The position numbers were made by a program, and so were the translations under genes. Of a DNA stretch of 64,000 nt, positions 11,038 to 23,155 are shown in pieces. Each line of letters opens with the position of its first letter. Within the stretch, counting starts at the first letter, position 1. Under the pieces are notes generated by a model that saw only the letters and a list, made by a program, of their open reading frames with translations, searched no databases and was not told the DNA's origin. Source of the DNA: Allium sativum (lineage: Eukaryota; Streptophyta; Magnoliopsida; Asparagales; Amaryllidaceae); NCBI GenBank assembly GCA_030737875.1, contig CM060920.1, forward strand, positions 477,306,861 through 477,370,860, written 5' to 3'.

Positions 11038-13903
11038 CTTATTTGTAGTTGACGATTCCTCTTTTGTTTCATTTCAAAATCAAACAAACATTTGATTTTT
11101 TTATGAAATTCCGGTAACTCTGGTCTCCGCCACATTAGGACCAATGTAGATCTCGTTGTTAGGATCCCAATGTGACCAGCTTCGTCTGGTTCTGTTCATG
11201 AATGACATTGAAATCGACGTTATAAGTTTTCAATATTTTTATATTGGTTTAATTATAATTATTTAAAATATTAACTAATTGTACCTTAATTATTATTTAA
11301 GCCCAAACATATGTAATTAGGCCCATAACCGAATCGTAATTATATTTACGATTCCATCTCTTCTACTTCGGAACCGCAAAGATTGTCTTTCCCAAAATCT
11401 CCATGAAAGAAAATTTCCTTGAAGTTTCTTTGTACTTATCTGACAATGGTTCCTCCTACACCTTTTATTTATCTCAACATGACTGGGGATGAAATAATTA
11501 ACATCACGAAGAATGAGTCATTTCTGCAGAAACAAGATATTAAGGACAATACCTTCTTCTTCACTGATGAGGTAAAATCCCCCTGTTCCTGTAACACCCC
11601 ACCTCCACAAGGGTCACTCAAAAAGGGAATGCACTAGTTTTGGTGGAGTATTGTCTAGGTAAACAAGCACAGAGATATCACAAGGCAGAACATAAATAAA
11701 GCAACGGTAGAAATTAAAAACCAACATTTTATTATTTTCCAGAAAAGAGTCAAAAGCTCATATATCCAAGATACAAATTATTCCATTACATCCAGTTCAT
11801 AATAAAGAAGCATAAACTTAAAACAAAAGTAAATTATTCCCCATAAATAGCGGAAGCAGCCATAGCATAGCCCAAGACCAAACCGTACATGAGCTGTCAG
11901 AAAGCAAGCTAAATCCAAGCTAAGAGCTAGTGTTTCTCCCTGAGAACCTGGGGGGGGGGACGAAAGAAAAAGGGTCAGTCATAAAGACTGGTTAGCCCTA
12001 GTGACTTTCAGTATGAAAACTAGTAAAGGTAACATGATATGTGAAAACTGGAATTAAACATAAGGATGATAAGAGAACTAGTAGGACAATTAAGATAACA
12101 AGATAAGTCAAGTCTGGCATCGCATGTTCAAGTTTCGCTGCACCAACTGTACTAGTATTCTAACCCATGTCAAGTATTAATCATGAAATGATCCCTTGGC
12201 CCAGTATCATGAAGTGATCCATTACGGGGTCCTACGGTACGATCTACTAATCGATCGGCTCCCTACAAGTCCTAGCTCGTCATGTGTCTGTGTCATATGG
12301 CCCTATCCTGAAATGTAGTTACCTGTGCTAGGTCCACCATAGGGTGTATCAAGTCCTATGGTGCCAACCACCGACACGAATCAAGAATGCACAGTGTAAA
12401 TCTACGGGTGCCCAATGCCTGCTTTTTCAACTCCGGTCTACGTGCACGACCATAGCCCGCCTGAACCTACAATGGCGCACCTACTCAGTCGTCGTTCTGA
12501 TCGCTTACAATCAGCCCAGTAATCGTGCCCCACCCTGCCTAGTCCCAGGGTATCGTGATACATCTAAGTGGGTTACTGCTGAAAAGGACCGCGTAACTAG
12601 GGTTTCTAATGGGTTAAGTGTTGTCATTCAAATTCGTAACTTAACCTTATCCAAATCATGTATCAACTTGGTTAAGTGTGTCCAGACTTAACCCTATCAA
12701 TTCATCGTGTCAAGATGGTTAAGTATATTCAACTGGTTCATGACTTAACCCTATTATGTGGCATTAATTCATTAGTGCACGCCAACCTCTCACAATAGAC
12801 TGACTGTTGTGGTTACTGGATTTGTCGGGCGGTTCCGGGCAGATTTACACCGCAACATAGTCTAACCTCGGGTTTTTTTCGTGCGATATGACCAACTAGC
12901 CACATTGGATCCTATTGTTTGCAGCAACTGGATTTGCTGGGTGGTTCCGGGCAGATTTACACTACAAACTCAACCCAACCTCGAGTTGACCATTTTCAAG
13001 TTATCTAATTGTCATGCCCACGTTCAAGTTTTCATGTCTAGATTCATGTCCAGTTTTCAGGTCATGTTTCATGTCAAATCGTGTCAAGTTCATGTCCATA
13101 TTCAGGTTCAAGTCATAACAACGTTCATGTTCAAGTTTAAAGCTAATTTATGTTTTACCTAGTCTACCCAAATCGTATTCCCATCGCACGCAAGTTCGAA
13201 TCGATACAAATAAATCTAATAGGGAATAACATAAAAAGGAACGGGTATAAGGTGGCAAAAGTGATTACTAGCATAGCATAGTATGACTTGAAACAAAAGA
13301 TTAAAACATTATTGGCATATGGAATATTGGCCTCAAACATAAAGATTCCAATTCTAGCAAAATAAGATACTAGTCAAAATAACATTTGTCATAAGGTGAT
13401 AGTATAGTCATGGTAACGACTGTCATAAGGTGATAGTATAGTCATGGTAACGACTGTCATAAGTTGATAGTATAGTCATAAACATGTGACTAATAACAGA
13501 TTCAACATGATAATAAGAGGGGTTTCTATTTTTGGTTTACAACATGAATAGGCCCCAAATGTCATAGTAATATCCAAGGGTCAAGATCCAAGATGAACGA
13601 GAATGAATGTAAACAGTCAACATACATAGGTCCAATTTCAATTTACATCATATTCATATTACATTTACAGTATAAATTTGAAAATAACTGGGGATTACAG
13701 ATCGTGGTTCGAGAATTAGAAAAAGAGAGTCGATTGTTGAATCTTTATATGCTTAGTCAAGTCCTAATGAAGTCCCCAAATCAGCAATTTCCTTAACACA
13801 GTCTCAACATAGAAGAAGCAGTCCTTCTCTCAAACTTTTCAATCAGAATCGGAGCAGCATAAGGTCAGAAAGAATTTTGTGTAGAGAGACTGGTGTTAGG
13901 GGC

Positions 13904-13913
13904 TATATATATA
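13904..13913 (-). promoter_or_regulatory. TATA box in 3' LTR of element D
   Basis: TATATATATA lies about 430 bp inside the U3 end. The matching spot in the other LTR (21685-21694) reads CTATAAATAC on the minus strand. A GTCGACC palindrome cluster lies just upstream in both. Confidence 0.6.
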
Positions 13914-14002
13914 GGGTGAGGTCAACGAATGTGGACAGAAACGAGGCCAAATACATCAAAGTGAATCCAGCTTCAAAAATGGGCTCGAGCACTAGGTCAA
14001 AC

Positions 14003-14080
14003 CACAGGTCGACACTATGGTCGACCTGGCCCTGGGTAGGTCGACTACATAGTCGACCCCCAGGTCGACCTGGTCCTGGG
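14003..14080 (-). promoter_or_regulatory. GTCGAC palindrome cluster in U3 of element D (3' LTR copy)
   Basis: Six GTCGAC sites, most in the context GGTCGACC or AGGTCGAC, lie within about 80 bp and roughly 100-170 bp upstream of the TATA box. The copy in the other LTR (about 21775-21852) keeps the cluster and has an additional site. It may be an enhancer-like element or a strong secondary structure. Confidence 0.6.
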
Positions 14081-14336
14081 CGGGAAATTTCCCGCCCATT
14101 CCATTTGGAGGTTTGAAATTCGAATTGAGTCTGTTTTGAACTTGAAAATTTCTGAAAACTTCGAAAGGTCATAACTTGGTCATACGGACTCCGATTTTCG
14201 AAAACTCGGACTCGTTTCCAAGCAGAATTTCGAGACGAATGCAATGGCACAACCCGTTTCCCTTGATTCTTATTTTAAAAATTAATTCTGCCGTGATTTA
14301 TGGTTATTACACGTTTTAAAAACACGGGTTGTTACA

Positions 14337-14358
14337 TTCCCCCCCCCCCCCTTAAAGG
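14337..14358 (-). promoter_or_regulatory. Polypurine tract of element D
   Basis: A C-run followed by TTAAAGG on the plus strand gives a G-rich purine tract on the minus strand immediately before the 3' LTR. Next to it is GATTTCGTCCCCGAAAT, the usual plant Ty3 3' signature. Confidence 0.85.
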
Positions 14359-14953
14359 ATTTCGTCCCCGAAATCTCTAAGTTAGGGAGGATGTGTCCTA
14401 CCATCCAATCATCCATCTACTCAAAGCATCATCCACAGGCAACCATTGTCCTTAAAAGATTTCTAGTGCTGTATGAACATATGCAGAAAGTGTGTGTATA
14501 TGTACTTATCTAATGCAAAAGATCAGGCGGTTACTGATTTAGTAAACCTCCTTAATGCAAAATATGTTAGTTTCATGAATCCAACATGTATGCAAATTCC
14601 TAACATAGTTTATAATCTCTACATGAGTGCTCAAACATTCATCCATATGCAACTTCCAAGTGATAGCTTACAAGTTTCAACCATGTACAAGTATTAGCAC
14701 TCATGCATATGCAACAAGAAAATATGACTGAGCCGATCTAGTGCCTAATGTGTGTCATGCATCCACTAGCAACCTCTTGCAACCACTTGCAAACATCAAC
14801 CATAACATGTTTCAATCACATGTTTACATCCATACGGTTCTACCTAAGGTTCTCAAGTTAAGATCGGGAAGATAACAAGACAAACGTAGATATTAGAAGC
14901 ATGATACGAAAAGGTTTTCAAGTATATAGGAAAAAGAGATCGAGAATGTACCC

Positions 14954-15253
14954 TCAAAAAAATGGGTAAAGCGCGCGTATCTTCTCTTCGGTTTCCCAAG
15001 TTGCGTCATCTTGGGTTTCACTCCACTGCACTTTCACTAGCTTGACTTCTCGATTCCTTAGCTTTTTAATCTCCGTTCCTAAGATACGACTCGGAACTCG
15101 CCTCAATGTTGCTTCTTTTTCCACTTCTACGTCTTCAAGGATGCTTGGCTCAACCACTTCGGCTGACTCATGCAAACATTTCCGGAGATGCGAGACGTGA
15201 AAGACATTGTGCACCCTAGCCAGCTTCTCGGGTAAGTCTACCTTATAAGCCAT
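14954..15253 (-). pseudogene. Element D: C-terminal chromodomain-like segment of pol
   Basis: About 99 codons follow the integrase core in a shifted frame. The segment includes the HNVFHVSHLRKC motif that ends plant Ty3 integrases and then a chromodomain-like stretch (KVQWSETQDDATWETEE). In chromoviruses this domain is thought to steer integration to particular chromatin. The frame overlaps the end of the integrase frame by 16 nt, marking a frameshift at about 15240-15253. The stop at 14954 is followed by about 600 bp of non-coding DNA before the polypurine tract. Confidence 0.85.
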
Positions 15254-16365
15254 CCGCCCAACCTCTCAGTGATGGGGAATGGTCCTACAAACCTTGGTGC
15301 TAGCTTTCCAACGGCTCCAAAACGAACTACATTGCATAATGGAGAAACTTTTATAAAGACCATATCTCCGACTTCGAACTCTACGTCTATCCTCCTCAAG
15401 TTCGCATAAGATTTTTGTCTATCTTGGGCCGTTTTCATCCGTCTCCGTATCAGCTCAATCTTCTCAGACGTGTCCCTTATCATGTCGGGCCCAAGTATAA
15501 GTCTGTCTGTCGTCTCCCACCAACAGGTTGGCGACTTGCACGGTCTTCCATACAAGGCTTCGATCGGTGCCATTCCGATGCTAGCTTGGTAACTATTGTT
15601 ATATGCAAACTCCACGAGAGGAAGATGGTCTTCCCAAGTACCACCAAAGTCAAGAATGCATAGCCTCAGGAGATCTTCTAGTACCCTATTTACCCTTTCG
15701 GTTTGTCCATCCGTCCGTGGGTGATAGGCCGTGCTCAAGTTCAGTCGTGTTCCCATTGCTTCTTGCAGACTATTCCAGAACTGGCTAGTGAAAATCGGGT
15801 CACGATCACTAACTATACTAGAAGGAACTCCATGCAATCGTACTATCTCTCGAAGGTAAATAGACGCTAGCCGTGATGCGGTCCTCTTGCTTTTCACTGG
15901 AATGAAGTAAGCACTTTTCATGAGTCTATCAACTATGACCCATATGATAGTATTTCCCTTCCTTGACCTAGGCAGTCCATCCACGAAATCCATCGAGATA
16001 CTCTCCCATTTCCATTGCGGAACCTCCAAAGGATGTAATAGTCCACCGGGCTTCTTCGACTCGGCCTTTACTTATTGGCACACCATGCACTTCGAAACGA
16101 ACTTTGCCACGTCCTTTTTCATTCCAGCCCAAAAGAAAATGCGTCTCATATCCCTGTACATCTTATCCCCTCCGGGATGTATAGTCATCTTCGAGTGGTG
16201 CGCTTCTTCGAGAACTTTCCTTACTAGGTCTCCCACTTGTGGGACACATAGCCTTCCATCGCGCCTTAGCCAACGCTTGTCATCTATGGCATACCTACTG
16301 AGGTGACTCGACGTCTCACCCCTAATTAGCTTGTCCATGATTTCGACTATCTGCGGGTCTTCCTT
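15238..16365 (-). pseudogene. Element D: integrase (zinc-binding and catalytic core), broken
   Basis: The N-terminal part (16072-16365) has the HHCC zinc-binding pattern, with the pair HH, a later H and the final CMVC. An in-frame TAA at 16072-16074 separates it from the core. The core shows the D,D(35)E triad: D in SMDFVDG, D in SDRDPIF, and E in GQTERVNR 36 residues after the second D, all present. The integrase would insert element cDNA into the genome. The stop codon and a frameshift at the 3' end mean no single functional protein is made here. Confidence 0.92.
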
Positions 16366-17115
16366 CTATGAAGTCCCTACTTGATCTAGAAGTGTAGGTC
16401 TTAACTCAAGAGATGCAAACGTAGCAGTCAATGACTGAACAGCAGGTGTAAAATCAAAGGTTGATATAAACTCAAGGCTTTTCATTTCAACAAACAAGGG
16501 GCTCAAAGTCAGCCTTTTTCTACTTAGCGTGTCTGCCACCACATTACCCTTGCCAGGGGTATAAGCTATATCGAAGTCATATGATGCCAAGAACTCCATC
16601 CACCATTGTTGTCTCAGATTTAAATCTTTCTGTGAGAAGAGGTACTTGAGCGATTTGTGGTCGGTGTATAGCTCGAACCTCTCCCCTAGAAGATAATGAC
16701 GCCAAGCTTTAAGTGCAAAAACAATCGCGGCCAACTCCAAGTCATGCGTGGGATAGATTTTCTCATGAACTTTAGGTTGTCTGCCCCCGTAGCATATTAC
16801 TCTTCCTTCTTGCATTAGGACGGCACCTAATCCCGTGCCGCACGCAACTGTGTACACGGTAAACATCTTACCTCCATCGGGTAATGCCAAAACTGGAGAT
16901 GTGGTGAGGGTTCTCTTAAGTCTCTGAAAAGCAGCGTCACATTCTATGTCCCATGCAAAAGGTAGGTTCTTCTTTGTTAACTTGGTAAGAGGGGCTGAAA
17001 TCTTAGCGAAGTCCTTAATGAACTTCCTGTAGTAGCCCTCCAAACCGAGAAAGCTCCTCACCTCTGTTGCATTCTTAGGAATTTTCCATTCCTGTACCGC
17101 AACTACCTTAGGATC
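16366..17115 (-). pseudogene. Element D: end of reverse transcriptase and RNase H, broken
   Basis: The frame opens at the connection region (motif [14 protein letters not shown]). It then reads the RNase H-like domain, with [35 protein letters not shown] and [11 protein letters not shown]. It ends at an in-frame TAG (16366-16368) and continues in the same frame into integrase. In this family RNase H degrades template RNA during reverse transcription. The first D of the RNase H active site seems changed: [14 protein letters not shown] where families usually have a D-A-S motif. A deletion joins this segment to the upstream reverse transcriptase. Confidence 0.9.
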
Positions 17116-18203
17116 AAAATATCATCCACGAAAACTACCACAAACTTGTTAAGGAACTCCCGAAACACCCTGCTCATCAAATCTACAAAGTACGCGGGTG
17201 CATTCGTTAACCCAAACGGCATGACGAGCCATTCGAAGAACCCGTCTGGAGTCCTAAACGCAGTTTTGTCAATGCTATCCTTAGCCACTCTGAGCTGATG
17301 GAATCCTATGGCTAGATCGAGTTGAGAGAAAACAGATGCTCCCACAAGCTGGTCAAACAAATCGTCGATTCTTGGTAGTGGGTGCCTATTCTTCTTTGTC
17401 AGCTTTTTTAACTCACGATAATCTACGCACAGATGAAGCGATCCATCCGCCTTAGTAGCGAATACCACCGGAGCACCCCATTCAGAAATGCTTCGTCTTA
17501 TGAAATTTTTCTCAAGCAACTCGTTAATTTGTTTACTGAGCTCTCTTTTTTCTCGCGGGGCCATGTGCCTAACGGGCAATGAAACTGGCTTGGCATTATC
17601 AACAAGATAAATTCGGAACTCTATCTCGCGTTTAGGAGGTAATCCCCTCACTTCATCAAAGACATATGGATATTCTCGGACCACTCTTACAGATTGCAAA
17701 TTATCATCGGACGAGTCAAAGGATTCAAGATAACATAACATGACCAGACCCTTAGGGTTACAAGAAATTTCAAGGGTATTACCAAGGCGAGTCATGAGCC
17801 TCACTACCCTTCGTTCACAATCAAGAATGGCTCCATAATCGGACAGCCAATCCATACCTAGGATCAAACTGTATCCCATGAATTCGATAACATAAGCATT
17901 ACACGTGAATTCTACGCTAAAGATAGAGATCCTCAAATCCACACACATCATAGATAAATGGGCGGAGCCCCCAATTGGATTTGAAACTATAACGGGATCC
18001 TCAACCAGACTAGTACTTAGGTGCAGATTTTCAACAATATCAGAAGAAATAAAAGTATGCGATGCGCCAGAGTCAAATAAGGTTCGAACAGGAAAGTCAG
18101 AAATGTAAATAAGGCTTTCTACGGAAATATTACTACCTCCGTCAAGAGCTGGAGTGGTGTTGAGAGCATGCAACTGCCCTCCAGAAGGTCCTGCTCGCTG
18201 GGT
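17103..18203 (-). pseudogene. Element D: aspartic protease and reverse transcriptase, internally deleted
   Basis: The protease active site [10 protein letters not shown] is visible near residue 34 of the frame. The reverse transcriptase follows with [57 protein letters not shown] and the catalytic FVDD box. Directly after FVDDILI the frame stops. The next frame resumes at a connection-domain sequence, so a block of roughly 60-70 residues that usually lies between the two is missing. The FVDD aspartates are intact, but the enzyme is truncated. A TAG at 18204-18206 separates it from gag in the same frame. Confidence 0.93.
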
Positions 18204-19126
18204 CTACCCTTGCCTCTGTCCTTGTTTCTTAGGGCAATCCTTGCTGAGGTGTCCAGTATCTCCACAATGAAAGCATTCACCCAACTTTCTCTTCTTCTTT
18301 CTACAGTCTTTAGCTAGATGTCCAGTAATACCACAGAAGTTGCACTTCCTCATCTCATGTGATTTGTTGTTGCTCTTGTTATTTTTGTTATTCTTGTTGT
18401 TCCCCTTCTTGAAGTCATCTTTCTTATTCTGAGTCTCGTTAGGCTTAACCTCCTTCTTTCTATTCTTGTCTTCCTCATGAAGTAGAGCCATATCCACCAA
18501 GCTTTCAAAGGTCGCCCCATGAGTATATGAGTTAGGGCCAGGCTGTGTAGTGGCTCGTTCAATCCTCGAGAAAAGCGTACAGCCTTTTTCTGGGCTGTGT
18601 TGACCAAATCCAAACCGAACCGAGCAAGCTGATTAAACTTATTCACGTACTCCCTCACAGACATATCCCCTTGCTTGAGTGCTAGGAACCTCTCCATCTG
18701 AAGGTTCTCCTCTGTGGACGATAAGAATTTGAGCCCAAACCTCTCTCTAAAGTCTTCCCAAGTCTCAACTGGCCTGGTAGCGTTGGTGACTTCCCACCAA
18801 AATGCAGCTTCCTCTTTCAACAACCATGCTGTCAGCTGAACTTTCCTATGGTCCTCCATATCAAAGATAACGAACAAGTCTTCCGTCTCTTTTAGCCAGT
18901 TCCGTGCCTCAACAAAGGTTTCAGTTCCAACGAAGTTCTTGCCACCCATTGCTTTAAAGTCTTTGCATATTTTGGCAAAGGCGGTACCAGGAGGAGGAGG
19001 AACCGCGACCACTGGGGGAGGAGGAGGAGGGATGTCTGCCGTGCCGGCGTCATTGGCCCTGGCTTCTAAGTACCTTCGGAACCATCCAGGCACGGGTATT
19101 CCCTCAGGAAGGTTAAGATCGGCCAT
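18204..19126 (-). pseudogene. Element D: gag (capsid and two CCHC zinc knuckles), frameshifted
   Basis: The start is the ATG at 19126, beginning MADLNLPEG; the frame is open a little further upstream, but this Met precedes the recognisable Gag. Capsid motifs include FVGTETFVEARNWLKETEDLF, shortened here to FVEARNWLKETEDLF, and FWWEV. A frameshift near 18520 moves the reading to a second frame. That frame has a lysine/asparagine-rich linker and two perfect C-x2-C-x4-H-x4-C knuckles (CNFCGITGHLAKDC and CFHCGDTGHLSKDC) that bind RNA. Without the frameshift it would be a normal-length Ty3 Gag. It ends at the TAG at 18204. Confidence 0.92.
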
Positions 19127-19307
19127 GCTGAAAAACGAAAAGAAAAGATTCAAACGAGTAAACAAAGGAAAGTGCTAATGGCTTCTTGGGGAATAACCTT
19201 TTTAAACATAAAACTTTTCTTGAAAAATGCTTCTTTATAAATGGTTTTGAAAATAGTTTTAGAAGGTTTTTTTTAAAAAAAACTTTTGCCCAGCCAGGTA
19301 ACCTTCT

Positions 19308-19319
19308 GCTCTGATACCA
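19308..19319 (-). promoter_or_regulatory. Primer binding site (tRNA-Met initiator) of element D
   Basis: GCTCTGATACCA on the plus strand, two bases from the 5' LTR at 19322, is complementary to the 3' end of initiator tRNA-Met. Confidence 0.92.
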
Positions 19320-19321
19320 AA

Positions 19322-22130
19322 TGTAACACCCCACCTCCGCTAGGGTCACTCCCAAAGGGAATGCACTAGTTTTGGTGGAGTATTTTCTAGGTAAACATGC
19401 ACAGAGATATCACAAGGCAGAACATAAATAAAGCAGTGGTAGAAATTAAAAACCAACTTTTTATTATTTTCCAGAAAAGAGTCAAAAGCTCATATATCCA
19501 AGATACAAATTATTCCATTACATCCAGTTCATAATAAAGAAGCATAAACTTAAAACAAAAGTAAATTATTCCCCATAAATAGCGGAAGCAGCCATAGCAT
19601 AGCCCAAGACCAAACCGTACATGAGCTGTCAGAAAGCAAGCTAAATCCAAGCTAAGACCTAGTGTTTCCTCCCTGAGAACCTGGGGGGGAACGAAAGAAA
19701 AAGGGGCAAAAGAAAAAGGGCCAGTCATAAAGACTGGTAAACCCTAGTGACTTTCAGTATGAAAACTAGTAAAGGTAACATGATATGTGAAAACTGGAAT
19801 TAAACATAAGGATGATAACAGAACTAGTAGGATAATAAAGATAACAAGATAAGTCAATTCTGGCATCGCATGTTCAAGGTTCGCTGCACCAACTGTACTA
19901 GTATTCTAACCCATGTCAAGTATTAACCATTAAATGATCCCTTGGCCCAGTATCATGAAGTGATCCATTACGGAGTCCTACGGTACGATCTACTAATCGA
20001 TCGGCTCCCTACAAGTCCAAGCTCGTCATGTGTCTGTGTCATACGGCCCTATCCTGAAATGTAGTTACCTGTGCTAGGTCCACCATAGGGTGTATCAAGT
20101 CCTATGGTGCCAACCACCAACACGAATCAAGCACGCACAGTGTAAATCTACGGGTGCCCAATGTCTGCTTTTTCAACTCCGGGCTACGTGCACGACCATA
20201 GCCCGCCTGAACCTACAATGGCGCACCTACTCAGCCGTCATTCTGGTCGCTTACAATCAGCCCAGTAATCATGCCCCACCCTGCCTAGTCCTAGGGTATC
20301 GTGATACATCTAAGTGGTTACTGCTAAAAAGGACCGCGTAACTAGGGTTTCTAATTGGTTAAGTGTTGTCATTCAAATTCGTGACTTAACCCTATCCAAA
20401 TCATGTATCAAGTTGGTTAATTGTGTCCAGACTTAAACCTATCAATTCATCGTGTCAAGATGGTTAAGTATATTCAAGTGGTTCATGACTTAACCCTATC
20501 ATGTGGCATTAATTCATTAGTGCATGCCAACCTCTCACATTAGATTGACTGTTGTGGTTACTGGATTTGCCGGGCGGTTCCGGACAGATTTACACCACAA
20601 CATAGTCTAACCTCGGGTTTTTTTCGTGCGATATGACCAACTACCCACATTGGATCCTATTGTTTGCAGCCACTGGATTTGCCGGGCGGTTCCGGGCAGA
20701 TTTACACTGCAAACTCAATCCAACCTCGAGTTGGCCATTTTCAAGTTATCTAATTGTCATGCCCACGTTCAAGTTTTCATGTCTAGATTCATGTCCAGTT
20801 TTCAGGTCATGTTTCATGTCAAATCATGTTAAGTTCATGTCCATATTCAGATTCAAGTCATAACAATGTTCATGTTCAATTTTAAAGCTAATTTATGTTT
20901 TACCTAGTCTACCCAAATCGTATTCCCATCGCACGCAAGTTCGAATCGATACAAATAAATCTAATAGGGAATAACATAAAAAGGAACGGGTATAAGGTGG
21001 CAAAAGTGATTACTAGCATAGCATAGTATGACTTGAAACAAAAGATTAAAACATTATTGGCATATGGATTATTGGCCTCAAACATAAAGATTCCAATTCT
21101 AGCAAAATAAGATACTAGTCAAAATAACAGTTGTCATAAGGTGATAGTATAGTCATGGTAACGACTGTCATAAGGTGATAGTATAGTCATGGTAACGTCT
21201 GTCATAAGGTGATAGTATAGTCATGGTAACGACTGTCATAAGGTGATAGTCATAAACTTGTGACTAGTAGAAGATTCAACATGATAATATGAGGGGTTTC
21301 TCTTTTTGATTTACAACGCGAATAGGCCCCAAATCAATGTCATAATAATATCCAAGAGTCAAGATCCAAGATGAACAAGAATGGATGTAAAACAGTCATC
21401 ATACATAGGTCCAAATTAAATTTTACATCATATTCATAATACATTTATAGTTTAAATCTGAAAATAACTGGGGCTTACAGATCGTAGTTCGAGAATTAGA
21501 AAAAGAGAGTCGATGTTGAATCTTTATATGCTTAGTCAAGTCTTAATAGAAATCCCCAAATCAGCTATTCCCTTAACGCAATCTCAACGTAGAAGAAGCA
21601 GTCCCTCTCTCAAACTTTTCGACCAGAATTAGAGCAGCATAAAGTCAAAAAGAATTTTGTGTAGAGAGACTGGTGTTAGGGGCTGTATTTATAGGGTCAG
21701 GTCAACGAATGTGGACAGAAATGAGGCCAAATACATCAGAGTGAATCCAGCTTCAGAAATGGGCTCGGGCGCCAGGTCGACCCCCAGGTCGACACTATGG
21801 TCGACCTGGCCCTGGGTAGGTCGACTACATAGTCGACCCCCAGGTCGACCTGGTCCTGGGCGGGAATTTTCCCGCCCAGTCCATTTGGAGGTTTGAAATT
21901 CGAATTTTTGAATTCGAATTGAGTCTGTTTTGAACTTGCAAATATCTGAAAACTTCGAAAGGTCATAACTTGGTCATACGGACTCCGATTTTCGAAAACT
22001 CAGACTCGTTTCCAAGCAGAATTTCGAGATGAACGCAATGGTGTATCCCGTTTCCCTTGATTCTTATTTTAAAAATTAATTCTGCCCTGATTTATGGTCA
22101 TTACACGTTATAAAAACACGGGTTGTTACA
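19322..22130 (-). repeat. 5' LTR of element D
   Basis: 2.81 kb, with the same ends as the 3' LTR (TGTAACACCCC and GGTTGTTACA on the plus strand). It has four copies of the 34-bp repeat at about 21130-21250. The TATA box is at 21685-21694 (minus) and the GTCGAC cluster at about 21775-21852. Confidence 0.92.
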
Positions 22131-22592
22131 TTTACTGTACATTTCAGTAGACACTTCATTTGGTTTAATTCATTTATATGAGACTGTTAGTCCTGACCCT
22201 TGTATATTGTTTCTTTGACTGTATGCCTGGGTCAGCTCGAGCACCATAGCCATTAGTGATGCACTTGGTAGATTGGCATATCATTTGGACCACCTCCAGT
22301 TATCAGTTATCTATTTATCAATTATCCAGTCTTATTATCGGTACTTATATGTACTTTATCTACTGTATGAGCTTATGACACTCTGTGAACTATAATGTAT
22401 CATGTATTATGTAAGAACCTATGTACTATTATATTTCCGCTGTGAGTTGCTCTGCTTATGTTTCTCTGATTCTGTGTTCTGATTTGCATTTACCTCATTA
22501 GTAAAAATTAACAATTCATTGTTTTAAGCAATTCAAGTTTGACATGTGTGGTTTATTGTCAATTTGAATGGTTTGAAATAGTGGGTCGTTAT
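22131..22592 (+). mobile_element. LTR-like remnant of unidentified element
   Basis: The tail resembles the U5 end of a plus-strand Ty3-type LTR: TTTCCGCTGTGAG, then CTCTGATTCTG, and finally GTGGGTCGTTAT where an intact LTR would end in CGTTACA. No start, primer site or coding region is visible. It abuts element D on the left and a copia relic on the right. Confidence 0.4.
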
Positions 22593-22605
22593 ATGGATTT
22601 TCCAA

Positions 22606-23155
22606 ATTGACACATGTCTACCACTTAACGAAAGATCCTTACTTGATCTCTATGGATCTCAGGAGAATTATCAACATGAATACCACTATTAAAAATATGA
22701 TCCCTAATCCTAGGGTCATCAACAGTGACCACATCAACCTCTCTACCTTGCTATGGACTAGGTTCTTTTACTGTCACTTGCCTTCTATAGTCAACTACAG
22801 ATCCAACCAATCTATAAGGGATTCCTTCCTCCAAAACTCCTCTCATCGTAACACGACCACCCTTGTTTACTCTTGAAGAACCACCTCGAGTATCATAAGT
22901 GTAACAACGACGATCTAACTGACCGAGGGAAATTAGGTTATGCAAAAATGTGGGGATAAGTCTAACTCTTGAGACTCCCCTAACCACACCATCATGTATA
23001 CGAAAGTGGATAGATTCAATACCATAAATTGGTAGCTCTACTCCATTGGTCGTCCTAATTATGTCGACATTACTCTCATAAGAAGAAAAACACTTCACGT
23101 CACTATAGATGTAGAAATATGGCTCCAAAATCCATCTCTCAAGGATTAGCTTCAA
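22606..23155 (-). pseudogene. Copia pol fragment: protease end and pre-integrase region
   Basis: The frame at 22751-23155 begins with WILEPYFYIYS, a decayed form of the copia protease site: the usual D-S/T-G/A triad is lost. It continues through FSSYES and VRLIPTFLHNLISLGQLDRR, typical of the copia GAG-pre-integrase boundary. After a stop it continues toward 22606 with further stops. It is truncated before the integrase core. Confidence 0.8.

Larger units (their letters stand above)
7344..11589 (-). mobile_element. Family-B giant LTR (copy B3), truncated at its U3 side
   Basis: In minus orientation this runs from the U5 end (TGTAACAGCCC on the plus strand at 7344) upstream through blocks shared with B1 and B2. 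These include the CCCGTACAAATTTGGGCACCC block near 7730, the CTCTAGAG hairpin block near 8090, a 48-bp hairpin array (about 9487-9790) and the intron-like segment 10818-11037. It ends inside the presumed leader where element D begins at 11590, so U3 is missing. It is more diverged from B1 than B2 is. No host gene was seen in it. Confidence 0.7.
11590..14336 (-). repeat. 3' LTR of element D
   Basis: 2.75 kb, bounded on the plus strand by TGTAACACCCC and GGTTGTTACA. It matches 19322-22130 throughout. It carries a 34-bp tandem repeat at about 13388-13490 (three copies, against four in the other LTR), a TATA box near 13904 and a GTCGAC-rich palindromic segment at about 14003-14080. Confidence 0.92.
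11590..22130 (-). mobile_element. Chromodomain Ty3-type LTR retrotransposon D, both LTRs present, coding region decayed
   Basis: On the minus strand the order is 5' LTR (19322-22130), primer site (19308-19319), gag, protease, reverse transcriptase, RNase H, integrase, chromodomain, C-rich polypurine complement (14337-14358) and 3' LTR (11590-14336). This order and the C-terminal chromodomain-like region fit plant chromoviruses, possibly the Tekay/Del group (inference). Frameshifts, three in-frame stops and a deletion in the reverse transcriptase make it non-autonomous. The two LTRs differ by several percent plus small indels, so it is older than B1. The flanking 5-mers (GTTCC left, TTTAC right) do not match, and the two flanks are not continuous. 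Confidence 0.92.

Noticed and set aside
13877..14250. Open frames over the GTCGAC cluster, both strands
   Set aside because: They are LTR sequence of element D upstream of the TATA box, present in both LTRs with frame-breaking differences.
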